A stretch of DNA of 64,000 nt from the NCBI GenBank assembly GCA_001247695.2, contig LGRX02029082.1, positions 1-64,000 of the forward strand. Reading direction: 5' to 3'. Position numbers and translations under genes: made by a program. Shown piece after piece: positions 15,721-28,559 of this stretch (its first letter is position 1; each line of letters opens with the position of its first letter). Below the pieces are notes generated by a model. That model made no database searches, was not told the origin of the DNA, and saw nothing but the letters and a program-made list of their open reading frames with translations. Origin of the DNA: Cymbomonas tetramitiformis. Taxonomy: Eukaryota > Chlorophyta > Pyramimonadophyceae > Pyramimonadales > Pyramimonadaceae.

Positions 15721-17095
15721 TGGAAAAAACAACTCGGAGCTGCCTAATGGGACTTCGAGCCGCCACGCCAGAGCTGGTGAGCCAGGAACGGCACGACGAA
15801 TTGAAGGCAACCTTCCCGTTGCCATTGAAGGTGGAGGACGTGCGAAAGCGCAACCCCGAACGATTACCTGCGACGTGGGACCTCCCGTTGTTGCTGACTC
15901 GTACGCATACCCGAGCTTCCACAGTCACAAGCGACTTGCTTTCAAAGGCGCGGTATACTATGGCGGAGCAGTTCAATGTTTGTTTTGACGGCGCAACACA
16001 TAAAAAGACAGACGTGGAGAAAGAAGCCAGCAACCTGATCAATGTCCAGGAGGTCGTGGCTTTTATGAGCGAGGCCAAGTATTGTACTGAGCTGACGTTT
16101 CCAGAAGGTAGGACAATGGTTTGCAAGCCGCGTGTAGCTTCTCATATCCAGTGGTACAATCTGGCCTTTAACTTTATTCATGCCTCCGCAGGTACGAGGA
16201 CACACACCTCCACCGCGTGTTAACTGAACGCAACGCTGATCTGCGTGGTCTTACTACCAATACCAAGAAGTTGGAACGCCTGATCCAGCTGTTGAAGGCG
16301 GAGGATGCTGGTGCGGAGGCTCCCGCAGTTCGTGCAGAGGCAAGTGTGCCTGAAAAAACTGGAAAGAGGCCTCGGAAAGACACTCCACCTGCTGCTCGCA
16401 AGAGGTCTCAAGGCGTGCGGAGACAAAGCAGGGCACGCAGAACATCACCCGCCTCCGAAGGCGACAGCGACAACGACAGTGATATTCATCCGGATCGTGT
16501 TACTCGCAACCGCCTCATTCAGGCTGCAGCACGCAAGAAGAGGCGTGGAGGCAAGCAGCAGAAACGGCAGAAACAGCCCAGCAGCACTGACGGCACTGAT
16601 GATAGCGACGATGAGAGCTCATCCGGTCTTGATGAGTGCTTTGCTGACCGCAAGATGCGTGTCGCACCGCAGAAGGAAAACTTGACAGACGACTACACGT
16701 TCGAGGACATGACTCCAGGCAGCTTTGCGGTGACCGTCGCAGGCGGAGAGGACACCGACAAGTGCTGGTTCGATGTTATGCTCCCGGGGCATGGTAAATC
16801 GGTCCCACTCCATTTTGTGGAGGTGGCGGGGCGGCATGACGCACGGAAGGAAATAACCTGGCAATTTTGGTTGCCGGCAAAGCAACGGAGAACGTTCGAG
16901 ACGGTGGAGCAACTCTGTGTGGCTGGAGCTTTCGTACGGGGTCCCCGCACCCTTCGCATGAAGTGTCCATTTGACGTGAACGAGATGTTCACATGCTGGG
17001 ATGACACCGCGCCTTCTATTGTTCAAGGCGGGATTCCGGCTGGTGAGGAGAAAGACGAGCTTTTGAAAGCACCAGTGGAGAACTGTGAAGAGTAG
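15721..17095 (+). CDS. two-exon gene of unknown function
   Basis: Exon 1 ends at 16,150, a 41-base intron (16,151-16,191, ending CCTCCGCAG) follows, and exon 2 runs 16,192-17,095 with stop TAG. Joining keeps the frame: SHIQ is followed by YEDTHLHRVLTERN. The start MEKTTRSCLMGLRAA at about 15,720 is tentative. The middle has basic clusters (KTGKRPRKD, RKKRRGGKQQKRQKQ) and Ser/Asp tracts, suggesting a nuclear protein. A globular C-terminal region contains CWFDVMLPGHGKSVPLHF and WQFWLPAKQRR. No known domain was recognised. It is inside the 19.9-kb inverted-repeat unit and may be cargo of that element. Confidence 0.55.
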
Positions 17096-18230
17096 ATATG
17101 TGCAGTATTGCCATGCATGTACACATGTGGTTGTGTGGACACGCTACACTTATGGTAACACTTAGGGTTTCGCTCGCATGGGGGCCATTTCCTCCCGAAT
17201 TCTGCACGTATTTGGAAGTGCTACTTTTTCAAATATATTTTGCTGTCATACTATCTTATAACACACCCCATAAGGGGTCGATTACCAAAGACCTTTGCAT
17301 ATGTTACCTATCCTTTGTAAATACGTGTGATAACGCATAGGGTTTGAGGGGGGTTTGGGCAAAATTTTGCCAGAAACGATGGCACATGATGTATACGGTA
17401 AATATATGCATGTTTTTGCCGTTTTACTTTCATTTGATTACCTCCAACCTCTACCTAATAGCAAATGCAACATTTTAGAACACTCCTCAATATGCCTAAG
17501 AGCCGCGCGTAAGAATCGTCAAAAACCCGCTCCGTATGAGGAAAAAAACTTCCAAAATGATAGCCACCCTATTTTTGGGCTATAATAAGTTCATATTTGT
17601 GCAAAAAATATCATATCAATAACCTTCAAAAAAACTTCCAATTTAAAGCGAATATTCCAATTTAAAGCGTTGGTCGTTATATGTATATACCGTGTAAGCG
17701 TGTATGTCAAACTGCCACACTTCCACTTTTTGTGGGTATACTGTTGTGCAACCAGGGAAACAATATGTCCCTTCACAGATTAGAGCGCATATCTGGTGGA
17801 CTGGTGGACTGGTGGACTGGTGGACTGGTGGACTGGTGTACTGCATGATTGCTAAAAAGTCCGAAACACATTATCTGCTATATGCTATGCGTCTTAAGCC
17901 TCAGAGTAAAGCACAGGCCTCCGTGCGCCACCCCTAGCTTAAGCTTGGTGTAAAAAGGTGAGGAAGAACCCCGTTGTAACGGAAGAACCCGGCAGTCGTC
18001 TCGCTAGTGGTGATATCAGAGGTGAGTGGATTGACAATCGACTGCGTGTCGGCCGTCGATGTCGGGTCTCGGGTGTCACAGAGTCGCGCTAGACGCGATA
18101 TCCCCGCGCGCACCGATTAAACGCGCGTTTAATCCTTAACATTGTAGCGAAAATCGGACGTAGAACTGCGCGTTTAAACGTTTTTCAGACCTCGACGTTT
18201 AAACGCGTCACGCGTTTACGCGGACCTAGT

Positions 18231-18296
18231 GGCATGGCATGGCATGGCATGGCATGGCATGGCATGGCATGGCATGGTATGGCATGGCATGGCATG
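18231..18296. repeat. (ATGGC)n microsatellite
   Basis: About thirteen tandem copies of the pentamer ATGGC/GGCAT with one substitution. Confidence 0.95.
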
Positions 18297-18756
18297 CAGT
18301 GGTGTTCTCAAGGCGGGAAACGCCGGGAATCGGATGCCGCAGGTGAACATATGCATGTTAAGTGGTTCCACATGGGTTGCTATCGATTAAACGGTCAGAT
18401 GTGTACCCGCAGGTGTACGTTTTACCATGTGTGTAGGTTGCACTCCTGTATTTGGCGATCGGTGTCGTTGTCATGTAACACATTAATGAGCTCACATCGA
18501 GTCGTCTTCGTAAGCCATGCATACGTTTGCTCTATCAGGTCAGAATGTCCTCCAACCCGGAATTGTTCACATGCAAGCATGTTTTCTATGAATGAAAAGC
18601 AAATGCGCAATCTCTTACGATGAGCTAATTGCCATGCTACGTATGTATATGACTTATAAGGCATATACATACCCGACGCTTTACCCGGCGCGGGCGGGGC
18701 ATACACGTGGCTACAATGGTGATTCGTTACGGACGCGGCGTCATATGGCACTGAGA

Positions 18757-18812
18757 AATACGCGTAAAATCTCGGACCCCGGAAACACGTATAATCCGCG
18801 TATAATACGTCA
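18757..18812. repeat. 50-bp direct repeat flanking the BED-finger exon, copy 1
   Basis: Contains TCTCGGACCCCGGAAACACG followed by GCGTATAATACG. A second copy in the same orientation lies at about 19,427-19,482. The BED-finger exon lies between them. Confidence 0.75.
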
Positions 18813-19005
18813 CGTACCTTTTCAGCGTTGTTTTACGTGTTACACGTAAATTGGCCGTTTTACGTGAATCCGTGAATCCGAAGCAGCCCTCCCACTGCTA
18901 CGTCCCTTGCACAATTCATATACTGAGATAATGACCTTACTGAGACATCTTTATATCGCCATTTGCGCATTATTCATCTCAGATCTCTGTTACCTGTAAC
19001 CGACC

Positions 19006-19345
19006 ATGTTGACCTCATCTGACGGCCCCGAAGTTGATGCTATTGAGAATCGAGCAAACGATAGTGACGATGAAGACAATGAAGGGAATGCTCCTATAGA
19101 ACGCAACTTTTGTCAACTCAAGATTTTCTGTGGACTTTTGTCCATACCAGACCAGCACGGCAATCTGCAACTCTACCCTGGCTGGGAAGCGTGGCACTCC
19201 CAAGGACAAGGTGGCGTGCCTATTTTGTGAAAAGAATTTCGACGCGTCGGTGGACCGGATTTATGCCCACATCGGTGGGGTCAAGGGTGGCGGCATCGAA
19301 AAGTGCAAGGGAGTCAGCGAAAGAGATGCGGAATGTGAGCGGTGA
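19006..19345 (+). pseudogene. BED zinc finger exon of a hAT-type transposase
   Basis: An acidic leader (MLTSSDGPEVDAIENRANDS) is followed by a probable short intron ending CCATACCAG near 19,150. A second frame then has KVACLFCEKNF, RIYAHIGGVKGGGI and KCKGVSE. This is the C-x2-C...H-x-C spacing of the BED finger at the N-terminus of plant hAT transposases, which binds element ends. No catalytic hAT domain follows within several kilobases, so this is a remnant or a captured exon. Confidence 0.6.
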
Positions 19346-19426
19346 CAATAAGCTGCCCTATACATTAAACAGTTGAGCACTTGCAGGCCGGCTTGGACAT
19401 TCCCCGGAACCTTAACACACTATACG

Positions 19427-19482
19427 TAATACGCATGAAATTTCTCGGACCCCGGAAACACGTAAAATACGCGTATAATACG
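19427..19482. repeat. 50-bp direct repeat flanking the BED-finger exon, copy 2
   Basis: Partner of 18,757-18,812, sharing TCGGACCCCGGAAACACGTA and CGCGTATAATACG with a few differences. Confidence 0.75.
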
Positions 19483-20039
19483 CTTGGGGTGATAGCATAT
19501 ACATAATCATAGTGTGTGTGACACATTCTAGAGTGTCACGGACGGAGTTCTTCTAAAGTATGACATCTCAAGTTACTCCTCCCCAACCAAAAGAATGCTA
19601 CCAATGTTTGGTTGCGGTGTGTGCGCGCTTGCTCCCGCGGAAATCAATGACTTTCTTGCTTGAGAAACATTTTATCCCGTTGCGGAGAAAGCTACTAACT
19701 CGGCCTCGATGTATTGGTCCATAAGCTTGGGATATACGTCCAAATGTGGCAAGTCGTGGGTGAAAGTCGTGCGGTTGTGTGTGTGTGCTTGGTGCGCATG
19801 CGCGCAAGTGTGTGTGAATGGGTTTGGACTTACTTTGGTGACGAAACTCAACAAATCATAGAGAGAGATATTTCTACAGCTATATTGATGCCTTTCCCTT
19901 GATTTATTGAGAATTGGGGACGAAGGAAGACATCTAAGCCATGATGAAAAAACGGCTTGCACGGAGCAAATGTCTTATTTGGCTTGAGTGAACCACACCT
20001 TTGCGTGAATTTATCAAACCCAACTCGTTGTTTGCCAAG

Positions 20040-22001
20040 TTATTCCCTAGCTGTCTCCTTAGGGGCTGGCGGAAAACATCTTGGCCACTTCACGGAGCTG
20101 CTCCGGGACTTCCTGGTTTGCTCCTTGGAGTAAGGCTGAGAACTGTGGCGCAAGTAGAAGGTTTGACTTGCTCTCCGTGAAGAAATTGAGGACTGTGCCC
20201 GTGGTGGTATTAGCATATCTGACACGGTCATGGTATATGCTCATGTCAGTTGGAAAGTCATAATTGATCACCGTGCTGATGATGTCCGAGCGCTCCAACA
20301 AAGGTTTCCCGGCGACATCCGTGGTGACAAAGGTGTGGTACTTTCCTGATCGGAACTTCCTGCATAGCTCATGCTGTTCTTCGGGGCTCAAATCCTCGTG
20401 GCACACACCTACACAGTACAAGTTACGCTTAAATGAGTGAGAAGGTGCAGCCTAAAGGCAACGCAAAGGAGGGAGCAAGGTTCTTTTAGAATTCAACAGT
20501 AGGTAATTTGCAAAAGCGAGCGTAAACTCATTCATAAAAGATAAAGCAGTTCGCAACTTGAAACGCCGCGAACTCAAGTGCCCAATCATCATGCGTCACA
20601 CCAAACTGATCAGCAGGCACTGCAGATTCCAATAGGTTCCGCTCAACAGGAACTTTCGCGGCGCATAATTAGTTGACGAGCATAGGACGTACTACCTCAC
20701 CTATGTCTTTACTTTCTACACGGCGGCCGATTCCACGACTATACGTGACCATCTTACGCGAGTCGAGCGTTGTTGCCAGCGTCTTCGCCGCTTTTGAAGA
20801 ATTCGTGAAGACGACGATCTTTGATTTATGGCGTTTCTGGCACTCTTTTTCGCGCACCTACAACCCACAAGCACCAAAACCTTTTGAAAGAATCGTAACA
20901 GCAAAGGCTAAGACCAAATAGGGGAAAATATCGTCTTGCGGGACAAAGCAGGTGCAGACCGGACACCTAGACTGAGCAGCGAACTCTTTAGGGCTGTTGA
21001 AACTCAAGGCAAGTTCGCAAAGGTTTCCCCAAGACAGCTCCCAGTTTCCTAGCAGTTTCAGTATGGGAGGCGAGCAACCAAAATAGGTGACATACACAGC
21101 TCTTCGTTTAGTTGTGTTGAGCTCACGGACACAGTCACGACTGCAACACATTCGGGATACCATACAGTGGAATACAGATTTTCCACCCGAAACATCCAGA
21201 GTCTTAAAAACTAACACCCATAGAGTTTAGCAGGGTGCACAAAGCGTTTCATCTCCAGAAATATGAGAGGTGCATAAGAATTGCACTTGAGGTTTCCGTA
21301 GATCCCAAGACTCGACCAGTCAACCACCACAACTATTTGTTCGCCCTCGGAAGATTGACTGGTCAATAGGTACGGTTTAAGAGTATATAACCTTACGATT
21401 GGTACCAAGCTCCAAATATAGAGCGAACATCCGTTCCATTTTAATAAGAATTGCCCTCCGATCATCCCACCTTGCCGTCGCGAGTTAGTCCAAAGACTCG
21501 CTTGTCGTGAGGATCCCTTCCGTTCGGAATGCGGAATGCACAAGGGAGATTGTGCAGGGAGGAAATAACTAAATGTATTTACATCCGTTCTTCAAAACAG
21601 GGAACAAACCGAGTGAAAGGCGGGAAATTCGTGGGTAAGAAGTAGAATTTTTCTTCTGTATTCCTGCTTACCGTGCGGAGATAGTCGGATAATGCGCCCG
21701 GTCGGTCAGTACTCTTTACTATTTGGGTAGAGTGCGTGAAGACGTCTGCTGGGAGCTTTGCATTTGTTTCTCGCGCGACCACGTCGTCTCCATTCTGAGA
21801 CGCAGTGTCACCTTCCTTTTCAGATTCACTTTCGTCTTCATCAGTATCCCCATTGTGTTTGAAGACAGCACTCTCAGTTTTTAGTCGTTTCTCGTTTTTC
21901 TTCGTTCTCTTTCGGCGCACTTCGGAAACTTGTCGCTTGTGCGAAGCAAATGACTTACCCATGCTGTGAAAAGCAGTTGCGGTTTGACTTATTAGACCCA
22001 T
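20040..22001 (-). pseudogene. decayed DEAD-box-like helicase gene (C-terminal domain)
   Basis: Reading on the - strand: a charged exon starting MGLISQTATAFHSMGKSF (22,001-21,579), weak ORFs in the middle, KSKIVVFTNSSKAAKTLATTL at about 20,800 (start of a helicase C domain), then 20,421-20,059. The last piece has LSPEEQHELCRKFRSGKYHT, FVTTDVAGKPLLERSDI and VINYDFPTDMSIYHDRVRYA. These correspond to motifs IV, V and VI, but motif V (usually TDVA-R-G-D) and motif VI (usually HR-GR-GR) have lost the key Arg residues. No DEAD box or Walker A was found. Probably a retro- or transposon-captured fragment, inactive as an ATPase. Confidence 0.5.
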
Positions 22002-22692
22002 GGCGCCACAGAGAAAGAGAGTGTGGAAAAGTTGGAGTCAATCGGTACCCGCCCGATACAACGACGAACGAGAATCCTCAGGAAGTCGATAAACGAAACC
22101 CTAATCTAGAGACGCCACATCGAAAATTCAAAGTCGTCCGATCGTGAATTTTAGGGTATCAAAATGACCGTGAGATCACCCTGATGAAGGATATATTGGG
22201 GAAAAAATCGGAGATGAAATCGAAGATTCCCCCTCTTTTGAAAAAATGGGGAAAATTTCAGCGCGTTAACAGTGCAAATATTGACGCCCATATCGTAGGT
22301 TGTACACGACACCGTGTATGCTGTATGCATATTATATTTATGACACATCGAATTTGGACCAATGAAAACGTGCCACGCAGGCAGCAATTCTGAGCTATAT
22401 TAATGATGAAATGCTGATGTGGAAGTAAGGCGGCCACGTGTTCAGAACTGGATTGGTCAAGTGCATTGACGTGTTCCCAATGTTCGGAATAATCACGGGG
22501 GATGCAACTTTCACCCCCTGTATAAGGGTGATTGTTGCCCCCCTTCTGCTGTCACCCCTCACTATGTTGCGACTCTCTGCGGTGTCACTTGCTGCAGTAT
22601 CACCAACCGCTAGGAATATTAAAACACTATTCGTGCTAGAAACAGCTGCTCAGGCAGTGGGGACCCGCTGCCGACGGGGAAACAACGGATCA

Positions 22693-23706
22693 CTAAACTC
22701 GGATATACAAACGATATATACCCGAGATGAGTGACACAGGCTGACCACCGAAGATGACATACAGGAATGACACTAGACTGTACGAACTAGTCGTAGCGTC
22801 AATTCCAGCACACCACCTCATCTGAGGTTCAGCCGCACCGCCAGAAGGATGGCGCTGCTGAGACGCAGGGGGGTCGCGGACCTCGTACACGTTCCTCGTC
22901 CGCATCTCGTCCATGTGCTCAGGCCTCTCGGTCACTCGAGCCTGAAGGGCGGGCGGCTCATCCGGTGGGAGACGACGTGCCTCAAGGGATTCCAGCGCCG
23001 GCAGCACCCACGGCGCGGCCGTGACCTTGGTTCCCCACTGCAAGTGCGTGAACTTCCGGTCGTCTCGCATGAGGTAATCGTTCGTGAAATGAGCGCGCCA
23101 AGACAAACACCGCTGATCCTCCATGAAAATGTAATGGACCGGCTTGGCACTCGGGTGCTCCATGCAGCGAAGCACGTGCATTGACTCCAGCCCCACGTAG
23201 GAGCATAGTGACATCTCGATGTTCCTCGCATGGCCTCCCTCGTGCGTCTGCCCCGAACCAAAGTTTGACAAATCGGCATAGGCCGACGTGATCGCCTCCA
23301 GCAGGTTGGAAGACGTCGTCTGTCCCCCAAGAGGGAGGCGCCAGCCCTGGTTCCCGCAATGAATGGTCTTGTCGTGCTTCCTGGCGACCTTGCCGGAGAT
23401 ACCTGGATGCTTCCGAAGCCGGAGACCTCGTTCACTGTTGCACACGCCAAGCTCATACACGATATGGCGGCCTTGACAGCGATCTACGAACGTCACGCCA
23501 AACTTCACCATGAAGACGGCGAGGTTGCGGAGATTCCTCAAGGCCCTCACCTCGTCCACGGACAGAAACTTTTGCACTGAGGTGTCGGATAAGCGTGTGG
23601 CTTGCCGCACGGCATCCCAATCTGACCCCGATGGAGACGGAGGTGCCCTCGCGGGGGACGGAGACAGACGCTGCGCCCGTGGTGGACCCGGAGGTGCAGA
23701 GGACAC
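22693..23706 (-). CDS. unknown protein, 337 codons
   Basis: The longest ORF of this GC-rich block. Pro/Ser-rich N-terminus MSSAPPGPPRAQRLSPSPAR, then a region with plausible globular composition from LSVDEVRALRNLRNLAVFMV to KVTAAPWVLPALESLE, including paired Cys and His residues (CMEH, CNSERG, HEGGHARN). The last 50 residues resemble non-coding translation and may lie past a splice site. No family recognised. Overlapping ORFs in other frames are shadows. It may be a cargo gene of the 19.9-kb unit. Confidence 0.45.
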   Translation of the reverse strand: MSSAPPGPPRAQRLSPSPARAPPSPSGSDWDAVRQATRLSDTSVQKFLSVDEVRALRNLRNLAVFMVKFGVTFVDRCQGRHIVYELGVCNSERGLRLRKHPGISGKVARKHDKTIHCGNQGWRLPLGGQTTSSNLLEAITSAYADLSNFGSGQTHEGGHARNIEMSLCSYVGLESMHVLRCMEHPSAKPVHYIFMEDQRCLSWRAHFTNDYLMRDDRKFTHLQWGTKVTAAPWVLPALESLEARRLPPDEPPALQARVTERPEHMDEMRTRNVYEVRDPPASQQRHPSGGAAEPQMRWCAGIDATTSSYSLVSFLYVIFGGQPVSLISGIYRLYIRV

Positions 23707-23859
23707 GTCTCGCGGGGAACGTAGAATCCAAACCCATAACGCCTCTTGTCAAGATGCGACTGTTTGAAGTATGCTTGACGGTAGGCCCTGAAACTTCCAG
23801 GATATATTCATATTATTGTTATGAATACACGTATCTGCCAGGTTTCGTTATTTAGAGTG

Positions 23860-26800
23860 CATGATAACTCCAATTCTGCAAGGCAGTTTTGGGTTTGGGT
23901 TAATCAAAAAAGATGCCAAACAGCCGAGGGCTTCCCGTGCGTCCTAGCGCACGAAACTTGGCGCAAATACTGCCAAGAGATATTTATTTAAGTTCCTTGA
24001 AGCTCAAAGCTTCAAGTTAATTGCGCGCCCAACGCGCAATTTATTTCTATGGCTGACATGTCATTTCATTATGAATAGAACATGGCATTGCTTAGTGATA
24101 TGTGTATATTCTTCAGCACATGATCACTTATCTCAATGGTGCCCATTTTATTTTTGGGCAAACACTATTCAGAGACTTGTTATGATAAAGAAATATGAAT
24201 GATGAATGTGTCATTTCAATCCGATAGAATTGTGACTTGTTTTATGACTATAAAATTTCTGTCACTTTCCAGAATGAGGATGAACTGTGCTTGGAGACCA
24301 TATGCAGATTGCGGGTTTTCCAAGACTTCGTGGCCTAATGGATGCGGCAACAAATTTCTAAATATTCCAGAATGAACTTTGAAAGAGTTTTCATTCCTTA
24401 ATGAAGCATGCTTGTCTTATGTGCCAAAATGATATGAAATTACAAATATGGTGTCAATCTATATGTGGATGGTTTATACCATTGTATGCTATTCCACAAA
24501 TAAGTAATGATGTCAGAGTAAAAACTTTGGACAATTGCAACTCAGTACAAATTTGAGTGCATTCAAGCCCATTTAAATGTTCAGAATCTGAATCTAATGT
24601 GCTTTCTATATGTACAGGATAGAATATTTTTCTATGCGATTCTGGATTCAGGAATTAGAGTCAATGTAAAAGTCTTTTCCTATTTCAGACGATGAAACCC
24701 TTATTATTCCCTTAGGTGCAATACCTTATTGTAAGGAATAGTTATTTTCAATACAAGTTTCAATCGATTTTCTCAAATCTGTCACTTTTATGATGATCAG
24801 ATTGGTCAACTTTACAGCATAACCACTTCCCCTCGTTGAAGGAGATGACTTCCATCATAGGGCGGTATATTAGCTATTTTCATATGACACTGAAAAAACA
24901 TGAATAACTCTTGGAGAATTTTGGGATAAACATCCTGGATTGGCTGTACTTGATTGCTCTATGCCTAAGAATGACCGAAGAGATTTGCTTGCCATTTTTC
25001 AGCCATGTGGCGTGGAGGCTGCTTAACAACGGTTGGGTCATAAGCTAAATAGCTATGTCAGCTATGTCGGAGGCTGAATAGCCATAATTGCACAGACTTT
25101 GTCTTTCATGATGAATAGTCCTCTGAGAAATGGTGTCTGAAAAATCAATACTTATGACAACAACTCAACCTTTTGGTATGATGAAGAGCTGACGATCTTT
25201 GTTGCACTACAATTGTTTAATGTGCAATAATGAAATGCCTCGTGATATATTATCTCACAGAATAGGCATTGCTCAATGGCGATATGATCAGATATGTAAT
25301 GATCAATGAAGACAAGATGGTTGATATGGCTCATTCAGTAGGCATAATTACCTCAAAGAGATGCCAATACACGGATACATATCAAGACATAAGGGCAATA
25401 GGCTTATTGTATAGCCTTCAAGGCAGCTAACATTTATGCTGCATTGGTCAGCTCAGTGGCTTCGACCTTCTAGGTGTTATACTCAGGCCGTGGCCTGCAT
25501 ATTGCATTGAGTAATCTTGACACCTTTAATGATCCAATCAGATGATATATATGAAATATCAAGAATGGTTGCCCCTTTCAATGATCATCGGTGGCAGAGG
25601 CTATAGTGCTTGCACCGTGTCAATATACAATTCTAGTCTGGATACATGCTAGACCAGATGTATACAATGTCTAGGTCTTCAAAATCAAGCTCATATGTAT
25701 GTCATGGCTGATGTATGTGTCAACTTCATGGAGTTCTGAATGGTTTGATTGTATACAGTCAGGCTTACCAAAACAAAAACAATGATGCAACTTACTTGTT
25801 TTATTATTTGTCTCTATTATTTATTTGGTTTTTAGTTGTATTTCTAGCTTATCATCTTCCCCCCTCAAGGAAGTGTATTGCTAGGCGGTTGTCAAGCGCC
25901 GTTCAAATACAACAGAGGTCCGACCTCTTTGTGATGACGTGGAAGCTTTCTATGAAGCTGGATAGCAGTTCTCGGGTTGCAGCCCCTTGCACCGAAGGTG
26001 CATTGCAGTTATTGGGATGCAGCCCGAATCCACGTCATTAGCGTGGGTCATATAGTACCCAAGCATGTGCTGTATATATACAACACTACCCTCCAGCGGC
26101 GAAGTGGTTTGCAATTACCATCATCGTATGCTGTGGGATATCAATATATAATCAGAGAGCATGAATATATATATATATATGTACCATGTTTGTCAATATC
26201 GGAGAGACTATGTCTTCCTTAAAATCCTCATGACTATATGTATAATGGTGCTATACTGATGTCAACACCTTTACTCTGAGTGATTTATTGATTTCAGATG
26301 TGATGTCGTGGCAAAAAATATGTCCACGTCATTGGCACGAGTCATGTTGTGTCCATGCATACACGATCTTAGCGCAGGTCACGATACAGTGCCCGAGCAT
26401 ACGCGATTTTAGCGTAGGTCACATTGTGCCTTTGTTTATTACATATGAGAATATATGTTACTCATCTTTGTGAGTCTAGACAGCATTGTGCTGATTGCAA
26501 TGCTTTCTCTGGTGACTTATATATCACAGATTATACCAATATGGTGATCAGTCCAATGCAATATTTTGTCACCGGAATGTACAGGGATTGTGAATGATTG
26601 AAATCCAGCCGGAGGAATAATCTCAACAGCTTATTCTGTACTAGTGAATTCATCGGAGTTACTTATTTCGACGATTCAAAAACCCATGTCATTGTAGTGA
26701 TGACAGCTCATATGAATATATAGGGTTTTTATCAGAATGTTTTTATGTGATGTCAACATATTATGAACAATTCACTTGCATCTCAGGATCAAAGGAATTA

Positions 26801-28270
26801 CGCTTGGAAGGTCTTGCATGATGGTCACCAACAGTTATCAGCTGTTATTCAGGTGCCAAATTCTGCCTTCAGCACTGGGACTATATCAACCAGTCTTACA
26901 GCGATGCACTTGTCCTTCTCACTCTTATATACAGCTATAGTGCCAAAGTATATCAGGTGGGATATATATATACATTATATAACTATCATCTTCTGATCCA
27001 GGAAATGCAATTAAGCATGGTATCAGGTTATATGTTATGTATATAGTTCAGCATTCCAAACTTACTCGAGAATGTAAATGCTGAGCAAGAGTCAACTTAT
27101 ATTCATTGGGATATAGTTTCCCATCCGAGTTTACACTTTATTAGTGATGGTGGATTTAACGTTGTACAGATTTCAACGTTATTTATGGATGCAGTAATTT
27201 TATCAAAAGCAATCCATCAGAAATAACCAGATCGGAATATGAAATGGATATGTGTGAATCCTATCCACCTTCTTCCCCCCTTGAGGAAGTGTGAATACAT
27301 AGGCAGTCAGTTGTTTATATACCTTATAGCTTATAGCTTATAGCTTGCAATCCTTATAGGAAGCAGCTCATACAGTTTTAGGGTTGTTGCCCAACAGTTC
27401 TTGGGTTGTTGCCCGATATATAATCATGTCTGCATCGAAAACAGCATGACATATATCTGCCAAACACAAAGTGTATCCAATAAATAGGTGGCATTTAGGG
27501 CATATTTGGTTACAGTGGCCCTTTCACCCAATAATATGATTAGGGTGTTACATGATATCAGTAACCCTAATACAGGTAAAAAATAAGCAGTATAACGTTT
27601 TTGCAAAGATTTTTAAGCAAAACTGCATTCAATACCTAAGTGAATGTTAAGTGATTTTCAGAGGGTACGTTACACCCCTGACACACACATTCAAATATTA
27701 GGGTGTTACAGGGTGTTACACGTGTTATGTCTTTCAGGGATTGTTATTTGATAGATAAATATCCATTATAGCAAAAAAAATCAATCCCGAATTTGCAAAA
27801 GATTACACGTATTGTATTTTGACCGATTTTTCGTTACAGCCAATATGTTCACCCCTATATATTACACACCTAATATCTAGGGTGTTACACGTGTTATGAC
27901 TATTGTCATTATGATTTTCTCATACCTCAATAGGTATAAAATCATATTATCAAATAAAATAGGGTCCGATTTTCAATTTTCAAATCTATCGCAAACGGAT
28001 TTTACCCATTTTGGCCGTTTTTGGCTATATGTATTCGAGTTCAATCATACGAACTCTCGATGACAGGGATGCCTGATGATATGACATAATCATCTGGCGA
28101 CATGTACAGTCATCGTCGACCGTACTGACGACTGTCATAAATGTATGACGCGACTCGACCTGTACAGTCATGATCGACCATACTGTCGACTGTCATAATA
28201 ATATGTGACATGACCGACTGTCATAATAATATATGACATGACATGACATGACATGGTATGACATGTATGA
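23860..28270. other. 4.4-kb AT-rich gene desert
   Basis: No ORF above 110 codons and none with domain character. Two places (about 25,855 and 27,275) share CTTCCCCCCT-AAGGAAGTGT, like a polypurine-tract neighbourhood of an old LTR element. From 27,540 to 27,900 the phrase AGGGTGTTACA recurs. From 28,080 to 28,270 GACTGTCATAATA and ATGACATG repeats occur. Probably decayed retroelement DNA. Confidence 0.45.
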
Positions 28271-28299
28271 CACATATGTCATCGGTCATAACCCTGACA

Positions 28300-28539
28300 T
28301 TACGCGAGGTCGACTTTATACAAAACTTCGGAAAATATTTTTATTCGATAAACATGTCGCTTAAACCAATCTAAACATATTGCGCGCTCTGGGTATACAA
28401 TTGACCCAGGCATTGAAAAGTTATGGCCGATACCGCTCGGTTACCTCCCATACTTAACCATACTTAAGAGCACACTTCAATCGCATTTATCTCACGATCT
28501 AGAAAATCGGAAGTTTTGTGTAAAGTCGACCTCGCGTAA
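28300..28539. mobile_element. MITE-like inverted-repeat element, 240 bp
   Basis: The terminal inverted repeats of about 33 bases begin TTACGCGAGGTCGACTTTA at both ends with about two mismatches and end near TTCGGA. The interior has no ORF. Direct copies of a 28-base flank beginning ACATATGTCATCGGTCAT lie at 28,272-28,299 and 28,551-28,578, so it sits in or beside a local duplication. The family is unknown. Confidence 0.7.
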
Positions 28540-28559
28540 GCCATACCTTGACATATGTC

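Larger units (their letters stand above)
17100..18990. other. non-coding stretch with micro- and minisatellites
   Basis: No gene recognised. It contains a CTGGTGGA-type repeat at about 17,795-17,840, palindromic GTTTAAACG elements at 18,115-18,220 and a GGCAT microsatellite at 18,231-18,296. Confidence 0.5.

Noticed and set aside
23860..28270. Organelle DNA insert
   Set aside because: AT-rich, but no organelle gene, tRNA or rRNA could be recognised; decayed retroelement DNA fits better.
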